Source: Davidsoniella eucalypti (Eukaryota > Ascomycota > Sordariomycetes > Microascales > Ceratocystidaceae). Taken from it: a DNA stretch of 64,000 bases. The notes beneath the pieces were generated by a model. The model saw only the letters and a program-made list of their open reading frames with translations, was not told the origin of the DNA and ran no database searches. The translations under genes and the position numbers were made by a program. Each line of letters opens with the position of its first letter. Position 1 is the first letter of the stretch. The stretch spans positions 1 to 64,000 of the forward strand of contig RMBW01000111.1 in the NCBI GenBank assembly GCA_004009845.1, written 5' to 3'. Of this stretch, positions 48,440 to 59,720 are shown piece by piece.

Positions 48440-50586
48440 TTACATGAACTTGACAGGGACTTTGGGCGGTGGCACCGGCGTAACTTTTCGGCAGATGGGA
48501 TCGTCTCGGATCAACCGTGAAGATGTCGTCGACGTGGGCATTGAAACCGTGATCGAAGTATTGGCTGGTATGATGTTCTGAGTAGCCCGCGTATGCTTCA
48601 TTTCCCGCTTCTTTTTGGGCACAGGTAAGAATGATCTGGCACTGGCAGAAATTGACGAGCTGCTAGTGTTAATCCTAGTCATTGGGATTCTAGGAACAGG
48701 TATGGGCGTCTGTGAAATTGAAGGTTGTCTGAGACTTAGTGACTCTGTAGATGGTGGTTTGTTAGATGAGGTTCCGGATGACGTCGAATATAGAATGTGC
48801 TTGCTAGTACTAGGCTTCATGACTGAAGAGGAAGACTGCTTCCTCTTCTTGTCTTCGGTGGCTCCGTGGCCTACACCAGCAGCATTTCCTGCTACGCTAG
48901 ATAAGGAGGGGAGAGGGCGATTATTGGCTTCGGTAGAATTTGTAGCTTGACAACTAGAAAAGCTGGTAGATGACTTGAGTGGCCCATGCGATAGAGCGTG
49001 GATACGAGGGGAGATGATCGACGTTGATTCAACTTTGAGACTGGACTTGTTGCGATGGGGCTTTTGTGTTGTAGAGGCGGAGCTTGGTGAGTGTAATACC
49101 TCTTGTTTAGACTTTTTCTCTTTCTTTTCTTTCTTCGCCTTCTTGTCCTTTTTGTTTTTCTTGGGCTCTTGGACTGCGAGTCCTGGAATGACGGGTGGTG
49201 GGATAGGCGTGTTGCTAACTAGCGCGTTGATGGCCTTGTCCTTGCGCTTCTTCTTGGGCTGATCATCAGCTATGGCTGATTTGAGCTTGCGTTTCTTGGG
49301 AGACGGTGGTGCTGTCGTGTCTTCGTCGGAAGTATCGTAGGTCAAACGTCCCATCTCGGCATCTTCGGGCACACCGAGAGGGCGGAAGCGCATCTTTAGA
49401 CCCTTTGGCTGCGGGCGGTAGGTCTTAGCAGCAGGCGTGAAGGCGTGCTTGGAGATAGTAGTAGCGGGGACAACACGGCGCAGATTCAATACAGTGTCGG
49501 CCTTGCGGATTTCTGTAGTTTAATATGGTCAGTTTTTGCCGTCTCGACGTTTCATGGCATATTCGAGTACTGCTTACGGCACTTGTACTTGTCTTCGTCA
49601 GGACCACCGGGGATCATGAGAGCAACTCTGCGGCTAGATGCGATTTGGTCGATCTCGACTGAGAAGCTTTCGTTCTTGTGCTTAAAAACAGCCTCGCCGG
49701 TAGCAAGAGCTTTGTCCAAAGGAATTTCCATATTCTCGACAAGCTCGACTGGAACATCAGCAGGGGCAGTGAAGTACCATATCTTCTGTCCGTCAGAGGC
49801 ATTCTGGAATAGTTTCGCTAGCGCGTCACCTTCCGAAGTACCAACAGATTTACGCAGCAAGAAGTCAGCATTGATGACTTCCGGAGGTGCACCGGCAGCC
49901 TTGAGTTCACGCTCGCTAAGCTGGTTGAGAAGCTCCTTGCTGTTTGATCCATGTTGAGCATCGCCCATTTCGACATCTGAATCGGCAGTAGCTTCATCTT
50001 CATCTCCCTCCTCCTCTTCGGATTCCTCCTCACTGCTGCTTGATTCGGCCTTAGGAGGAGGGGCAGGAGCAACTTTCTTGGGCTCGGCCTTCTTCTTCTC
50101 AGCGGGCTTGGGCACTACGGGAGCAGGTACCGGAGTGATCTTGTTCTTGATTTGGGGTTCGCGGGAGCTAGAACTATCGGAATCGGAGGAGGAGTCGGAA
50201 TCACTTGAGGAGGTGTCGTCAGATGAATCTACGCGGTTGTTGCTCTTGAATTGGGTAGGAGTGGCCTTGAGGTTAGACTTAGAAGGCCTGAGGACGGAAC
50301 CGGGAGTGGACATGGAGCCATCTAGAGGAGTGTCGCTGATGCTTACGCGCTTCTTGGCACTTTCAGTGGCTTCTTTATTCTTGAGCCGTGACGGGAGATC
50401 GGCCTTTGTAGGTTTCTTGGGGGTCGAGATCTGCTTGATCAGAGTGCTTTCGTCATCGGACTCAGAGTCGCTGGAACTGCTGGAAGAATCGGAGTCGCTA
50501 TTATCGGCGCGGCGAGACCCTAAGATGCTCTTGACCTGGTCCTTTGCCGCCTTTTTTGAGCTACTTCTCTTCACTGCCGAGCCCAT
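48440..50586 (-). CDS. RPA34: RNA polymerase I subunit Rpa34 (A34.5-like)
   Basis: Nucleolar Pol I subunit of the TFIIF-like A49-A34.5 heterodimer. Exons are 49578-50586 and 48440-49512 (complement), 693 aa. The 65-bp intron (GTAAGC...ACAG) splits a Gln codon. The ATG at 50586 is taken; the frame extends to a TTG at 50607 that is not a start. The N-terminal half is Ser/Asp/Glu-rich and disordered. The dimerisation core follows (about residues 225-345): NADFLLRKS, KIWYFTAPADVPVELV, VEIDQIASSRRVALMIPGG. Then come RKADTVLNLRRVVPATTI and the family's MRFRPLGVPEDA. The C-terminus is Lys-rich with repeated KKKRK/KKDKKAKKEKK, typical of nucleolar proteins. It is longer than the yeast subunit (233 aa), as is common in filamentous fungi. 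It is divergent from Grc3. Confidence 0.85.
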
Positions 50587-51357
50587 CTTGGCGAGTAATT
50601 GGTGCAATGGTCGTGATTTGGGTAAACAGTGCTTGTACTACTGAAGGCGGAAGACTTTATTTCGGTATTGGCTTGACTGAGTAAGCAAGGTATTGGTCGG
50701 AGAAAATCTCTTTCGGCAGGTATGAATGAGCGCCCGCTCAAAAAGCCGTCGGGATGCAATAGTAATAAGCCTGATAGGGCGAGGCGTGGTTGACGATATT
50801 TTCAAGGCCAATACTTGATGGCTTGCCATGAAATTCGAGTTACCTTTTTTTCTGGTAGTTTAATTTTTTTTTCTTTTGGGCGGTGAGCAGCTTTGGGGTG
50901 AGCTGTGCTTTGGCTGGGTGTGACTCTATTAGAGTAGCATCATAGGAGGACCAATCATAATCGTCTAGCTTAGCTAACCCCACACAACTGTCGACCACCT
51001 TCCATTTACAGACATTCTGCCGCCCTGAGGGGTATACTTTCTGGCAGCAGAGACCGTGTGTTTAGCGGGAAGTGGGGACTTGGCCGCCCCAAAAAGTTCA
51101 ATTCTGATAATTCTGCCGTAACTTTTGTTACACCGCCTTCATATGCCTGTAAACACTATTTGTAGTTAACTTACTTCAGGCTTCATTCATCCCCATACAG
51201 GCTTGACTCTGGCTACAATTTTATGGCTGCCCAGCCTATTCTTTACTTAGCCGTCATACCAAGTTGGCTCACTGACTTCAAGCTGCTACTGCCTTCAAAT
51301 GTAGCATACTATCACCTTTGCTCAATTTCATTTTATATATAGCCAACAAGTTTCACA
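50587..51357. promoter_or_regulatory. shared 771-bp divergent region between Rpa34 and Grc3
   Basis: Only this region separates the two start codons. It has T-rich tracts near 50.84-50.88 kb and a TTTTATATATAG element at 51331, but the latter lies within 30 bp of the Grc3 ATG. No known Pol I-related motif could be assigned by eye. Confidence 0.5.
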
Positions 51358-53891
51358 ATGCCGGCCCCTAATAAAAAACGAAAAGTTGTTCCTGTTAGCA
51401 CGATGAGTGCAGCATCAGCATGTATGTCTTCTTATGATGAACAAATATATTGGTGAATATCATGTGCTGTGACTAACTGACCGTATCCATGAATAGTTAG
51501 TGCCATGGCTGCCAGAAGACAACAACAAACACAGGAGCAGATACTTGATATTCCTGCTGCTGCTGCTGCCTTGTTATCTGGTAGGCCAACTCAGCAGAAT
51601 CTGGCAGATGTTTCTGCTGTTCCAGGATCAACTAGAAATCAAAGAAAGAAATCAGGTGCTGGAGTCACATCAAATATTGCGCAGCCTGATGCCTCACAAG
51701 ACAAGCGCAAAAAACGGCAGTCTACAGAAAATCCCTCTGTTCCGGGGACAGGCTCAGCTTCAGCTGGTTCTGTAGCTATGAAGCAAAACATGTAGGTTTA
51801 CAGATGTTATTGGCAATATTTGCGTTCATATAGGTCTAACTTTGCTTTAGTCTGTCCCCATCTTCCTGCCCAGTTGTGTCCCCAAGTAAACAACCTGGAT
51901 ATAGCTTTCAAATGAGCACGTTTATTGCCTCTCTGTCAGACTGGTCTAATAAACAGGCTCTGGTGTATCTTGATCTGGATAAAGACGAGGTAGGTTGCTT
52001 CACTCAGCGTATACATATCAAGTCTAACATCTCACTAGCGATTTACCATCGTTGGTAGCTTTGGCATCAAAGTTCACAGGGGAGAGGTTACTATAGCGGG
52101 TGCTGTACTTCGCCCAAGCGATACAACACACTGGATTTGTGCGCCATTATGTCATGCAATTCCAATCGTCCGATGTTACCAAAGTGCTACGATAAACATA
52201 GTATCTGATCCAGAATTCCATCAGTTACGGCATCTCGAGAACCTTTCTCCTTTATTCAAAGATATTTGGCCAACGGTCGAAGAGCATACCTTTCGTATTG
52301 TAAGTATTGATCCTCTTGATTAATTTAGCAAACGTCACTAACAATTCACTGTTAGCTATACACCGAAGATGATATTCCCAAGAGAGCAACAATACAGCCT
52401 TTAATATCTTCACCAGAGTGGAATAAGAAGCTTGCAGACATCGCAGCATCCAACATCAACAAAAATCCCATCTATTTCATATGTGGTCCTAAGGGCTCTG
52501 GAAAGTCGACTTTCACTCGGCTTCTTGGCAACAAGTTAATATCGACACAGCTTGCCAAGTTCCATAGTGAGCAGAGGAAAACCACTATCAGGGGTGTTAA
52601 TATTGTCGATATAGATCCAGGCCAGGCAGAGTACACACCTCCAGGATTGCTATCTCTTGTCCATATCAAGCAGTTAAACACCGCGCCTCCATTTGGCCAT
52701 CCCTGGATAGATGCTGGCATGGGTAGCGAGCTAGTGCACAGTCATGCTTTTGGTGCTCTGTCCCCGGGTGCAGATCCAGAGCTCTATCTGAATCTCGCAT
52801 TCGATCTTTGTAGTAGAGCAAAGGGGGCGCCAGCGTTAATCAACACGCCTGGCTGGACATTGGGAACCGGCTTGGATCTTCTTATGGGTCTAATATCACG
52901 AGTCCATCCTACCGAAGTCATCTATATGTCTGAAAATGGACCAGCAGAAACTGTGGAAGGCTTGAAGTCTGTTAGTCGAAAGACGTTCTTCGCACTACCA
53001 TCTCAGCCTTCAGAGATCAGCCCGCGTACTTCGGCGCAACTCAGAGCTATGCAAACAATGACATACTTCCACTGGAAGCCTAGTTCTATAAACTCCATGC
53101 GGCCATCTTGGGCCCTAGAGCCACTATCTGAAGTCCCACCTCTTGTTGTTAGCTACCAGGGGAGACTTCGTGGCATTATGGGTATCATTTCTTATGGAGC
53201 GCAAATACCTGCCAACCTTCTAGCCGAGTCCTTGAACGGCATGATTGTAGCTATCATTCGGATTCAGGATCCTCTGGCGTTCAAGCCATTCAAGGATGTC
53301 AGCAATGAGAACGACCATATTGACATGCAGCTTGATGAGCCTGTCCCCAGCTCTATCGATGCAATGTACGATGAAATTTCGATCTCGTACTCCCCAGAGG
53401 GGCTCCCATTCATCCCCAACCCAGACAACATGTCACTAGATTCTCAATACTCGTGCGCTATCGGTCTTGCACTCGTCAGAGGCATCGACACAGAGGCTTC
53501 TACTTTGCAGCTCTTGTCACCGATCTCTCTTGAAGCTGTACGGGGGCTCCGGCAAAATGGGCAGCGGTTAGTTTTGTTGCATGGCCAATTTGATGCACCA
53601 ACATGGGCATATACTGAAGATGTCTATAAAAAATCGTTCTCGTTCTCGGCCAACAACGAGAACTCGAGTGCACATGACAAACCTACAGATAATTCCCAAG
53701 ACTCTGACAATGAGTCCGAAGCCAGCGTTGTAACAACTGTAAGCCATGAAGATGGTGGCAGAGCCAGTGATGTCATCGATCAAGACCTGCCATGGGTTGA
53801 TATCCTTCATGGAAACCAACGCCGGCCCAAAGGCTCCCAAGCATGGAGAGTACGCCGTGATCTTGGCAAAGGAAATGGTGGTGGTGACTAA
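51358..53891 (+). CDS. GRC3: polynucleotide 5'-hydroxyl kinase Grc3 (rRNA processing)
   Basis: Nucleolar Clp1/Grc3-family kinase. In yeast it works with Las1 to cleave and phosphorylate ITS2 pre-rRNA and aids Pol I termination. Exons are 51358-51421, 51497-51791, 51851-51989, 52039-52299 and 52356-53891, giving 764 aa in frame. Introns are 75, 59, 49 and 56 bp. Exon 1 encodes PNKKRKV, close to the classical SV40-type nuclear signal. The N-terminal domain reads VGSFGIKVHRGEVTIAGAVLRPS. Choosing the acceptor at 52038 rather than 52070 is what restores TIVGSFGIKV. Walker A is CGPKGSGKSTFTRLL, the Walker B-like motif is VNIVDIDPGQAEYTPPG, and the lid/C-terminal features include NTPGWTLGTGLDLL and GLALVRGID. 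Catalytic motifs appear intact. Confidence 0.9.
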
Positions 53892-54521
53892 GCTTACCAT
53901 AGCGGTCTACTTTGAGAAGCTAGTGCTTACTGTGCATTACGTTATAAGCCACCATAGCAGCGTATTTCCCGCCACGGCATTGCTTTTTCGGAAGTGTAAA
54001 CATTCCGTTACCCTGCTGGTAATCTGTGGAATTCTAGAGTTACGCTGTAAGAGGGGGCTGCAATCCTTCTCCAACTTCTAATCGACAACTTAACGATGAA
54101 CCTCTAGCACCTAGTCTACAAGTGGCATTGTATCTCACTAGGACCAACACTTTTGCAACTCTCGTCACTTACAAACAAGCGCTTTACCCTATCGCACACT
54201 GTGCTATCAATCGTACCTTCTATACATGTCTCATAAAGCGGCAGCCTCTTGGCCCAATAATACGTCATAACTTTCCGAACGTACAATATCGCGTACAGAT
54301 AAAGCCATAGAACAGAGAACCACTAATCATTGATACTGTGCCGAATAGGCTAGGGGTTGTGCGGGGACAATGATTACGGCATTATGCGCCTGTCTTTCTA
54401 AGCGTTTGAAATACATCCATCAAAAGCGCGTGTAACACTGGTTCTTATATAGCAAAAGGAGAGAATTATGTATCTATGGCTGGAACTACTAAATATTTTG
54501 TATATAAATACATATCGTATA
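53892..54521. other. intergenic between Grc3 and the pogo-type element
   Basis: 630 bp with no coding signal. It includes the Grc3 3' flank and ends in the TATA-rich target sequence of the transposon. Confidence 0.45.
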
Positions 54522-54570
54522 ACGTACTTCACCACTTCACGGGCCGCAGCACTTCCCGGGCCACTTTTCC
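54522..54570 (+). repeat. left terminal inverted repeat, pogo-type element
   Basis: Matches the reverse complement of 55595-55643 with two substitutions. Preceded by TA. Confidence 0.88.
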
Positions 54571-54699
54571 AGACTACCTAACTTGCAACCCTCATAACTC
54601 CACGAAAAAGTGGTCAAATCAATTACTTCTACTCGGAATCCGATGAACTACTTGCATCTATCTCCTCTGGGCAGGTCCTTGCATTGTGGCCGGCCTTCC

Positions 54700-55546
54700 G
54701 ACAGATGCCACAGTGCCGCGTGCTCGTTTTGCGCCGCTTCGGCGACCCCTCCCCCGCACCTTTGTCTCGTCCTTCCTGCTCAACAACGCCCTTTTCCACC
54801 AAAAGCTGGCTGGCTTCCTCACCGGTAAGAGGCCCCGAATCCTGTAATGGGTTCTTTTGGCCCGACGGCGTTTCGAGAGGGCTTCGTTAGCCTCTCGAAG
54901 TGCCTTGACCTCACTGGCCAAAAGTGTAAGCTGGTGGTTAACAGCTACCGTAGCCTTGGCCAGTTGGTCAACAGAGGCTAAATTCGGTGTTGGAGAGCTT
55001 CCTTGATGCTTGGTCACTCGATCCTTGATGAGAGTCGACTGTGAAATGGCCTCCAAAGCCCGTCTCGTCGAAGTTGTAGAAATCGCAGTCCTAGATAGCG
55101 TACTTCGCACGCATGTTGGTGACCAAACGGAACCACGCGTCCAACACATGGGGATCTTCTTGCAAGACCATTTGGTAGTCGTAAACGTGAGAGAAACGCG
55201 TACGGAGCTCTGGTTGTCGTGCAACAAAGCGGTCGGTTCCGACGAGTTGAAGGCCGCGTATCTCGAGCAAACGATTGGCCATATCTTTCACGTCAACCCT
55301 CCGGGGGGAAACCCCTCTTGCATCTAGCTGGAGGATATATTGAACAATCGACTCCTCTTCACTCAGGGTCAAGATCGGCAAGCCGTGGGTTCTATCGGCA
55401 TCAAAGGCTCTTCCAGCTATTCTGTACTGGAGCGTCGTTCGTGGGACATCGAATTGCTTTGCGAGCTTTCGAATACTCAATTCCGGTGTCGTTCGCTTTG
55501 CCTCGATCGCAAGAATGATTCGAGACTCTCGGAGAAAGTTTGGCAT
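54700..55546 (-). pseudogene. pogo/Fot1-family transposase remnant (DDE core deleted)
   Basis: The N-terminal 151 codons are open from an ATG at 55546. They show the HTH-psq-like domain (LSIRKLAKQFDVPRTTLQYRI) and a CENP-B-type HTH region (LTLSEEESIVQYIL...NRLLEIRG). A TAG at 55091-55093, probably from CAG, interrupts the frame just before NFDETGF, which carries the first catalytic aspartate. Soon afterwards the sequence jumps to the family's C-terminal segment (LTLLASEVKALREANEALSKRRRAKRT) in another frame, so the rest of the DDE domain, several hundred bp, is missing. The remainder is frameshifted. It is not functional. Confidence 0.85.
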
Positions 55547-55594
55547 CGTAAGTGCGTAAGTAAACTCGTCTTGAAGTTGGAGTGGTGGTGGTGG

Positions 55595-55643
55595 GGAAAA
55601 GTGGCCCTGGAAGTGGTGCGGCCCGTGAAGTGGTGAAGTACGT
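55595..55643 (-). repeat. right terminal inverted repeat, pogo-type element
   Basis: Reverse complement of 54522-54570 with two substitutions. Followed by TA. It lies within the upstream region of the flavoprotein gene. Confidence 0.88.
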
Positions 55644-55720
55644 TACCCACTTATGGAACTATCTTACTTCATCTTTATACATACCAATATACACTACTAC
55701 TAGCATATACTTACCTCGCT

Positions 55721-58156
55721 ATGTCCTCTACGAAAACTTCAAAATGCGACGTACTCATTATTGGAGCAGGGCCAGCCGGAATGATGCTGTCATTATGGAT
55801 GGCGAGGATGGGAATCAACGCTCGTGTAGTCGATAAGCGTACCGACAAGATATTTTCAGGACAGGCCGACGGCTTCCAAGCACGTACTCTTGAGATCCTT
55901 GATTCCTTTGGGATAGGCGAGCGCGTCTGGAAAGAGTGTAACCGACTATATGGTAAGCGCTAGTTCCTCCGCCCGTAGAATGGTATCCTTCGTTGAGACT
56001 TACCAACATGTACTTATAGAGGTTTGTTTTTGGAGTCCTGATTCCAATGGTGCCATACAGCGCCACGACCGCACCCTCGATTACGTCCCGGGGATGTCAC
56101 GGTTCCACGAGTGCGTGATACACCAAGGACGCCTAGAGCAATTTTATCTAGACGCCATCCGCGAGTCATACCTAGCGAAGTCGCCTGATGCGCTCAAGAT
56201 CGAGCGCTGTGTGATGCCTACAAGTCTCGAGATCGATAAGGCTACCGTTGACGATGAGGATGCTTATCCGGTGACAGTCCACCTACAACACCTATCTGAG
56301 GAAGAAGCCACGCCAACACAACGTCTTAGTAACTTGAGTGATGGAATGTTCCGCAGCAATCTCGTAGCAGCTGACACGCAAGATGTTGCCGAGAGCTCAA
56401 CACAAAAGGAAGCGGAGGAGGAGATTGTGCAGGCTAAGTATGTCGTTGGGTGTGATGGTGCTCATTCGTGGACCCGCACGGCACTTGGAGACGAATACAA
56501 AATGGTTGGAGAGTCCACAGATTATATCTGGTAAGTCAAAGGCCCATACCACATTTCTAAATCATGAGCTAATAATACCTATTCCCAGGGGTGTCATGGA
56601 CATCATTCCCATCACTGACTTTCGTAAGTTGCCTAGTAGCATATGATATCACCCTACTGTAGATAAAGCTATCACTAACAAGTTATATAGCTGATGTCCG
56701 CAACCGATCAGTGATTCATAGCGAAAATGACGGCACTATCATGGTGATTCCCCGCGAGAACAATCTTGTCCGCATGTACATCCAACTCAACGAGATTTCA
56801 GTTGGTTCTCAGGATGGCGGCAGAGTTGATCGTTCCAAAATCAATCCAGAAATCATCATTTCTGCGGCTCGCAAGATCATCAGTCCCTACAAACTGGAAT
56901 ATCATTACTGTGACTGGTAAGATTACAGCTGGTCTAATGTCGAGGCTTTTAAGAATATAACTAATACTAACTCACGATCACTAGGTGGACGGCGTACCAA
57001 ATCGGACAACGAGTGGGCAGCCATTTCAGTAAACAAGACCGAGTATTCTTGGCTGGCGGTAAGGAACTTGTTCATCTCCCGGTCTACCTCTTATGACGCT
57101 GCTAACACTTATAGACGCCGTTCACACACATTCGCCTAAAGCCGGTCAAGGCATGAATGTGTCGACACAAGACACGTACAATTTGGGTTGGAAGCTTGGC
57201 TTGGTCTGCAAGAAGCTCGCTTCATGTAGTATTCTGTCAACCTATGAGCTTGAGCGCAAAGAGATTGCTCAACAGCTCATTGAGTTTGACCAGAAGTTTT
57301 CGAAGTTGTTTACAGGCCGTCCAGCCAAGGATATCTTCGATGAGACAGGAGTCTCTATGGATAAGTTAGCCAAGACGTTCCGTAAAAGCCACATGTATGC
57401 CCCCCTAGGACTCGTATTCTCCACACCCAAGGAAAGAAAGAAAAGGATCGAAACACTAATGACATATCGGACAGGTTCACAACGGCTATCGGCATCGATT
57501 ACGCGGATAGTCTCTTGACAAAAAAGCGGCCTATTGATCTCGGCGAAGCCCCAGAGGATAGCGAGATATCTAAATGTCGTCCTGGCATGCGTATTGCCTC
57601 TCTCATCGTCCTCAACCAATGGGACGCCCGACCATGGGAGCTCCAGCACCGCCTAAACAGCGACGGCCGTTTCCGTGTGATAGTATTTGGCGGCGACATA
57701 ACAATTGCCGACATGACCAATCTTGCACACACAAATGCCATCGGTGCCTTTCTCCAGGATACACTGCTTCCTCGATACGGTACTTTGACGTTGAGTGCTG
57801 CGCCGGAACACCATACCAATGGTGGAAAGCATCTTTCGGAAGAGGCACGTACAGTTTCTGTGATAGATGTGCTGTTGATTCATAGCGGCGAACGCAAAGA
57901 GTTGGAGCCGCTCAAGACAGTTCACAATGTATACCACCCGTTCAATGAGGTATTGGGCTGGGACTACGATCACATATTCGTCGACGGCCCGAGTGTTGAA
58001 GGCAGACATGGCGAGGCATATAAAGGATACGGAATCGGTACAGAAGGTGCAGTCGTTGTAGTTCGTCCCGATGGCTATATCGGCTTAGTCACGGAGTTTG
58101 AAACATCATCACATCAGGTTCTACAGGATTACTTCGATGGCATCCTGAGGCATTAA
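55721..58156 (+). CDS. FAD-dependent aromatic (phenol 2-monooxygenase type) hydroxylase
   Basis: Flavoprotein monooxygenase of the phenol hydroxylase/PHBH family, expected to ortho-hydroxylate a phenolic substrate with NADPH and O2. Exons are 55721-55952, 56020-56530, 56589-56623, 56691-56916, 56985-57058, 57115-57394 and 57475-58156, giving 679 aa in frame. Motifs: FAD dinucleotide fold VLIIGAGPAGMMLS at residue 11, QADGFQARTLEI, the DG motif VVGCDGAHSWTR, and VFLAG|DAVHTHSPKAGQGMN (GD motif, split by intron 5). The last exon carries the thioredoxin-like C-terminal domain (MRIASLIV...DGYIGLV). Intron 6 (80 bp, GTATGC, CTAAT, ACAG) is easy to miss. It restores SHMFTTAIGIDYADSLL; without it the frame ends at 57518. 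The natural substrate is unknown. No biosynthetic-cluster neighbours are seen, and a pogo-type element occupies its proximal promoter. Confidence 0.88.
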
Positions 58157-58430
58157 GTTGGACATTTTGTAGATATGCTTGTTTGAATGGTGATTCTATC
58201 ATAGTCTTGGCATTATCAAAGTGCTATAATTGAGCCCGAAAGAGTGCCACTAGCAAGACCAGTGTTCCATTTCGACTGTGGCAATCTCCCCATCAACCCC
58301 CTGATTACCTATTTTGCGTGTTCCACAAGATTAGCACATCACTACCTGCGTAATCATATTAGCGACTGCGACGGTGTGGATGTCGCCTTTGAGAGACTTG
58401 AACGTCTCTCACAATCCGCAAAAGCGTCCT
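58157..58430. other. flank between monooxygenase and retroelement relic
   Basis: No coding signal beyond the monooxygenase 3' region and the indistinct 3' end of the retroelement relic. Confidence 0.4.
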
Positions 58431-59720
58431 CGTCTTGATTTTCCAAGTCCAAGGGACAGACTGGGAGTGTTACGCCATAACCCATGCGGCCTTCTCGAGC
58501 CATACCTCAGGTCACCCAATGGGCCTCAACTCGGGTTTGAGCCATTAGGATGCCCGAAGGTTCTGGTGAGCAGTCTTTGACATACGTTGTTGCGGTATCT
58601 TGAACGTAGTTTCGGATCTCGAGTCCATCCAGTGTTCCGTTAACATTTTTAGTAATGAGCCCACTTGACAGTCTGGTGGCACTCTGGGCACGGTTTGTCC
58701 ATCATCAGGTCCGGAAGCAAGAATCGTTCACTGGTCATACCCACAAGGAGGGAATCAGCAATAATCTGGCTTCTGCTGGTTGACTGTATCCCATCCATTG
58801 GCGTCCCATGAACGTCCTGTTATCACCAAAGTCCTTACTTTCCTCAGGTGATAGACGGTCCCAAAGCCTGTCGTCCCAAAGTCTGTCATATCTCATGCCG
58901 TTGAGCTCCCCCATGACTTCCTTCTGCCGCTGCAGTCCCTCCGGGCGGGTCATTTCTGGGTTCCGGATACACTCCAAGTCGGTGTGGGCCTGGGCTGTTG
59001 CGACAGGAAAGATGGCAAAGGCCTGCTCTAGATAGGAAGGGATACTCATCCCCCCAAGGTCATGGGCAAGGCCATGATGTCTTCATCGTATGGGACGGGC
59101 TCGGCCTCGCCTCTGATCCACCGCATCGCATTGAGAAGGGGATTGCCCAGCATAGACCAGATGTCCTCCAGGCCGTCGGGTCGTAGGGTTCTAACCAAGT
59201 GTCAAAGTGTCTGTTGCAAAGACGAAGGACCAGCTGGGCCTCTTGCAGAGACAACTGCTCCAGCCTGAGATGTGTGCCAGCTTAGCCAACTATGCAGTCG
59301 TAGAGAAAGTGTCGTCGGGCGGCGGTGGGGCCGAGGAAGGAGTCAGGCACCTCTATGCCGGTTGACTCACGGCAGTCCTGGATACGGAGGGCCTTAGACT
59401 TGGACTGGTTGAGGGGGACCCCGATTTTCATATCTGCAAGCAAAGTGGCCGCTGTATCCGGCACATCCGTGTGTCACCCAACTACGACAATGTCGTCGAG
59501 GTAAGCCATGACTTCCTCCCCTGGTCCCAGTGTCTCCTTCAGCTTCTCTACGAACCTTCTCATCCCCAAGCTGAAGAACAGCGGACCGAACACGTCTCCC
59601 TGCCGAACTTCTTCAGCAATAACGATACAAGCCTGTTACTGTCGTTTGTAATGAGGATGGTCGGGTCTTCGTATGCCCATGCCGCTGCCCCCATACGCTC
59701 TACCGATTGAGGGGATTTGC
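58430..59720 (-). pseudogene. decayed non-LTR (LINE-like) reverse transcriptase fragment
   Basis: Reading the minus strand from about 59.72 kb there is GDVFGPLFFSLGMRRFVEKL, then EVMAYLDDIVVVG with the Y-x-D-D catalytic motif at 59486-59503. A TGA follows at once. After it come GVPLNQSKSKALRI, a thumb-like stretch with LVLRLCNRHFDTW, a frameshifted LTLGGMSIPS, and a degenerate C-terminal zinc-knuckle-like CPECHQ. Several stops and frameshifts make it inactive. The 5' part (endonuclease, first RT blocks) is absent. The GDxxGPLFFSLG and LGG motifs point to a non-LTR element; the exact clade was not determined. A small tandem duplication (GTCCCAAAG-type 15-mer) is seen at 58857-58886. Confidence 0.78.

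Larger units (their letters stand above)
54522..55643 (-). mobile_element. internally deleted pogo/Fot1-type DNA transposon
   Basis: A 1122-bp element with ~49-bp terminal inverted repeats, each starting ACGTACTTCACCACTTCACG from the outside. The two ends differ at only 2 positions in 49. It is flanked by TA on both sides (54520-54521 and 55644-55645), the target duplication of the Tc1-mariner/pogo class. Inside, on the minus strand, are the beginning and the end of a pogo/Fot1-family transposase with the catalytic middle removed. It should be non-autonomous but, with near-perfect ends, possibly mobilisable by an intact relative. Its right end lies about 75 bp upstream of the monooxygenase ATG. 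Confidence 0.88.

Noticed and set aside
50587..50607. Upstream in-frame TTG start for Rpa34
   Set aside because: Not an ATG. The first ATG in frame is at 50586.
52039..52070. Later acceptor (GTTGGTAG, ends 52070) for Grc3 intron 3
   Set aside because: It shifts the frame and destroys TIVGSFGIKV. The acceptor at 52038 keeps phase and motif.
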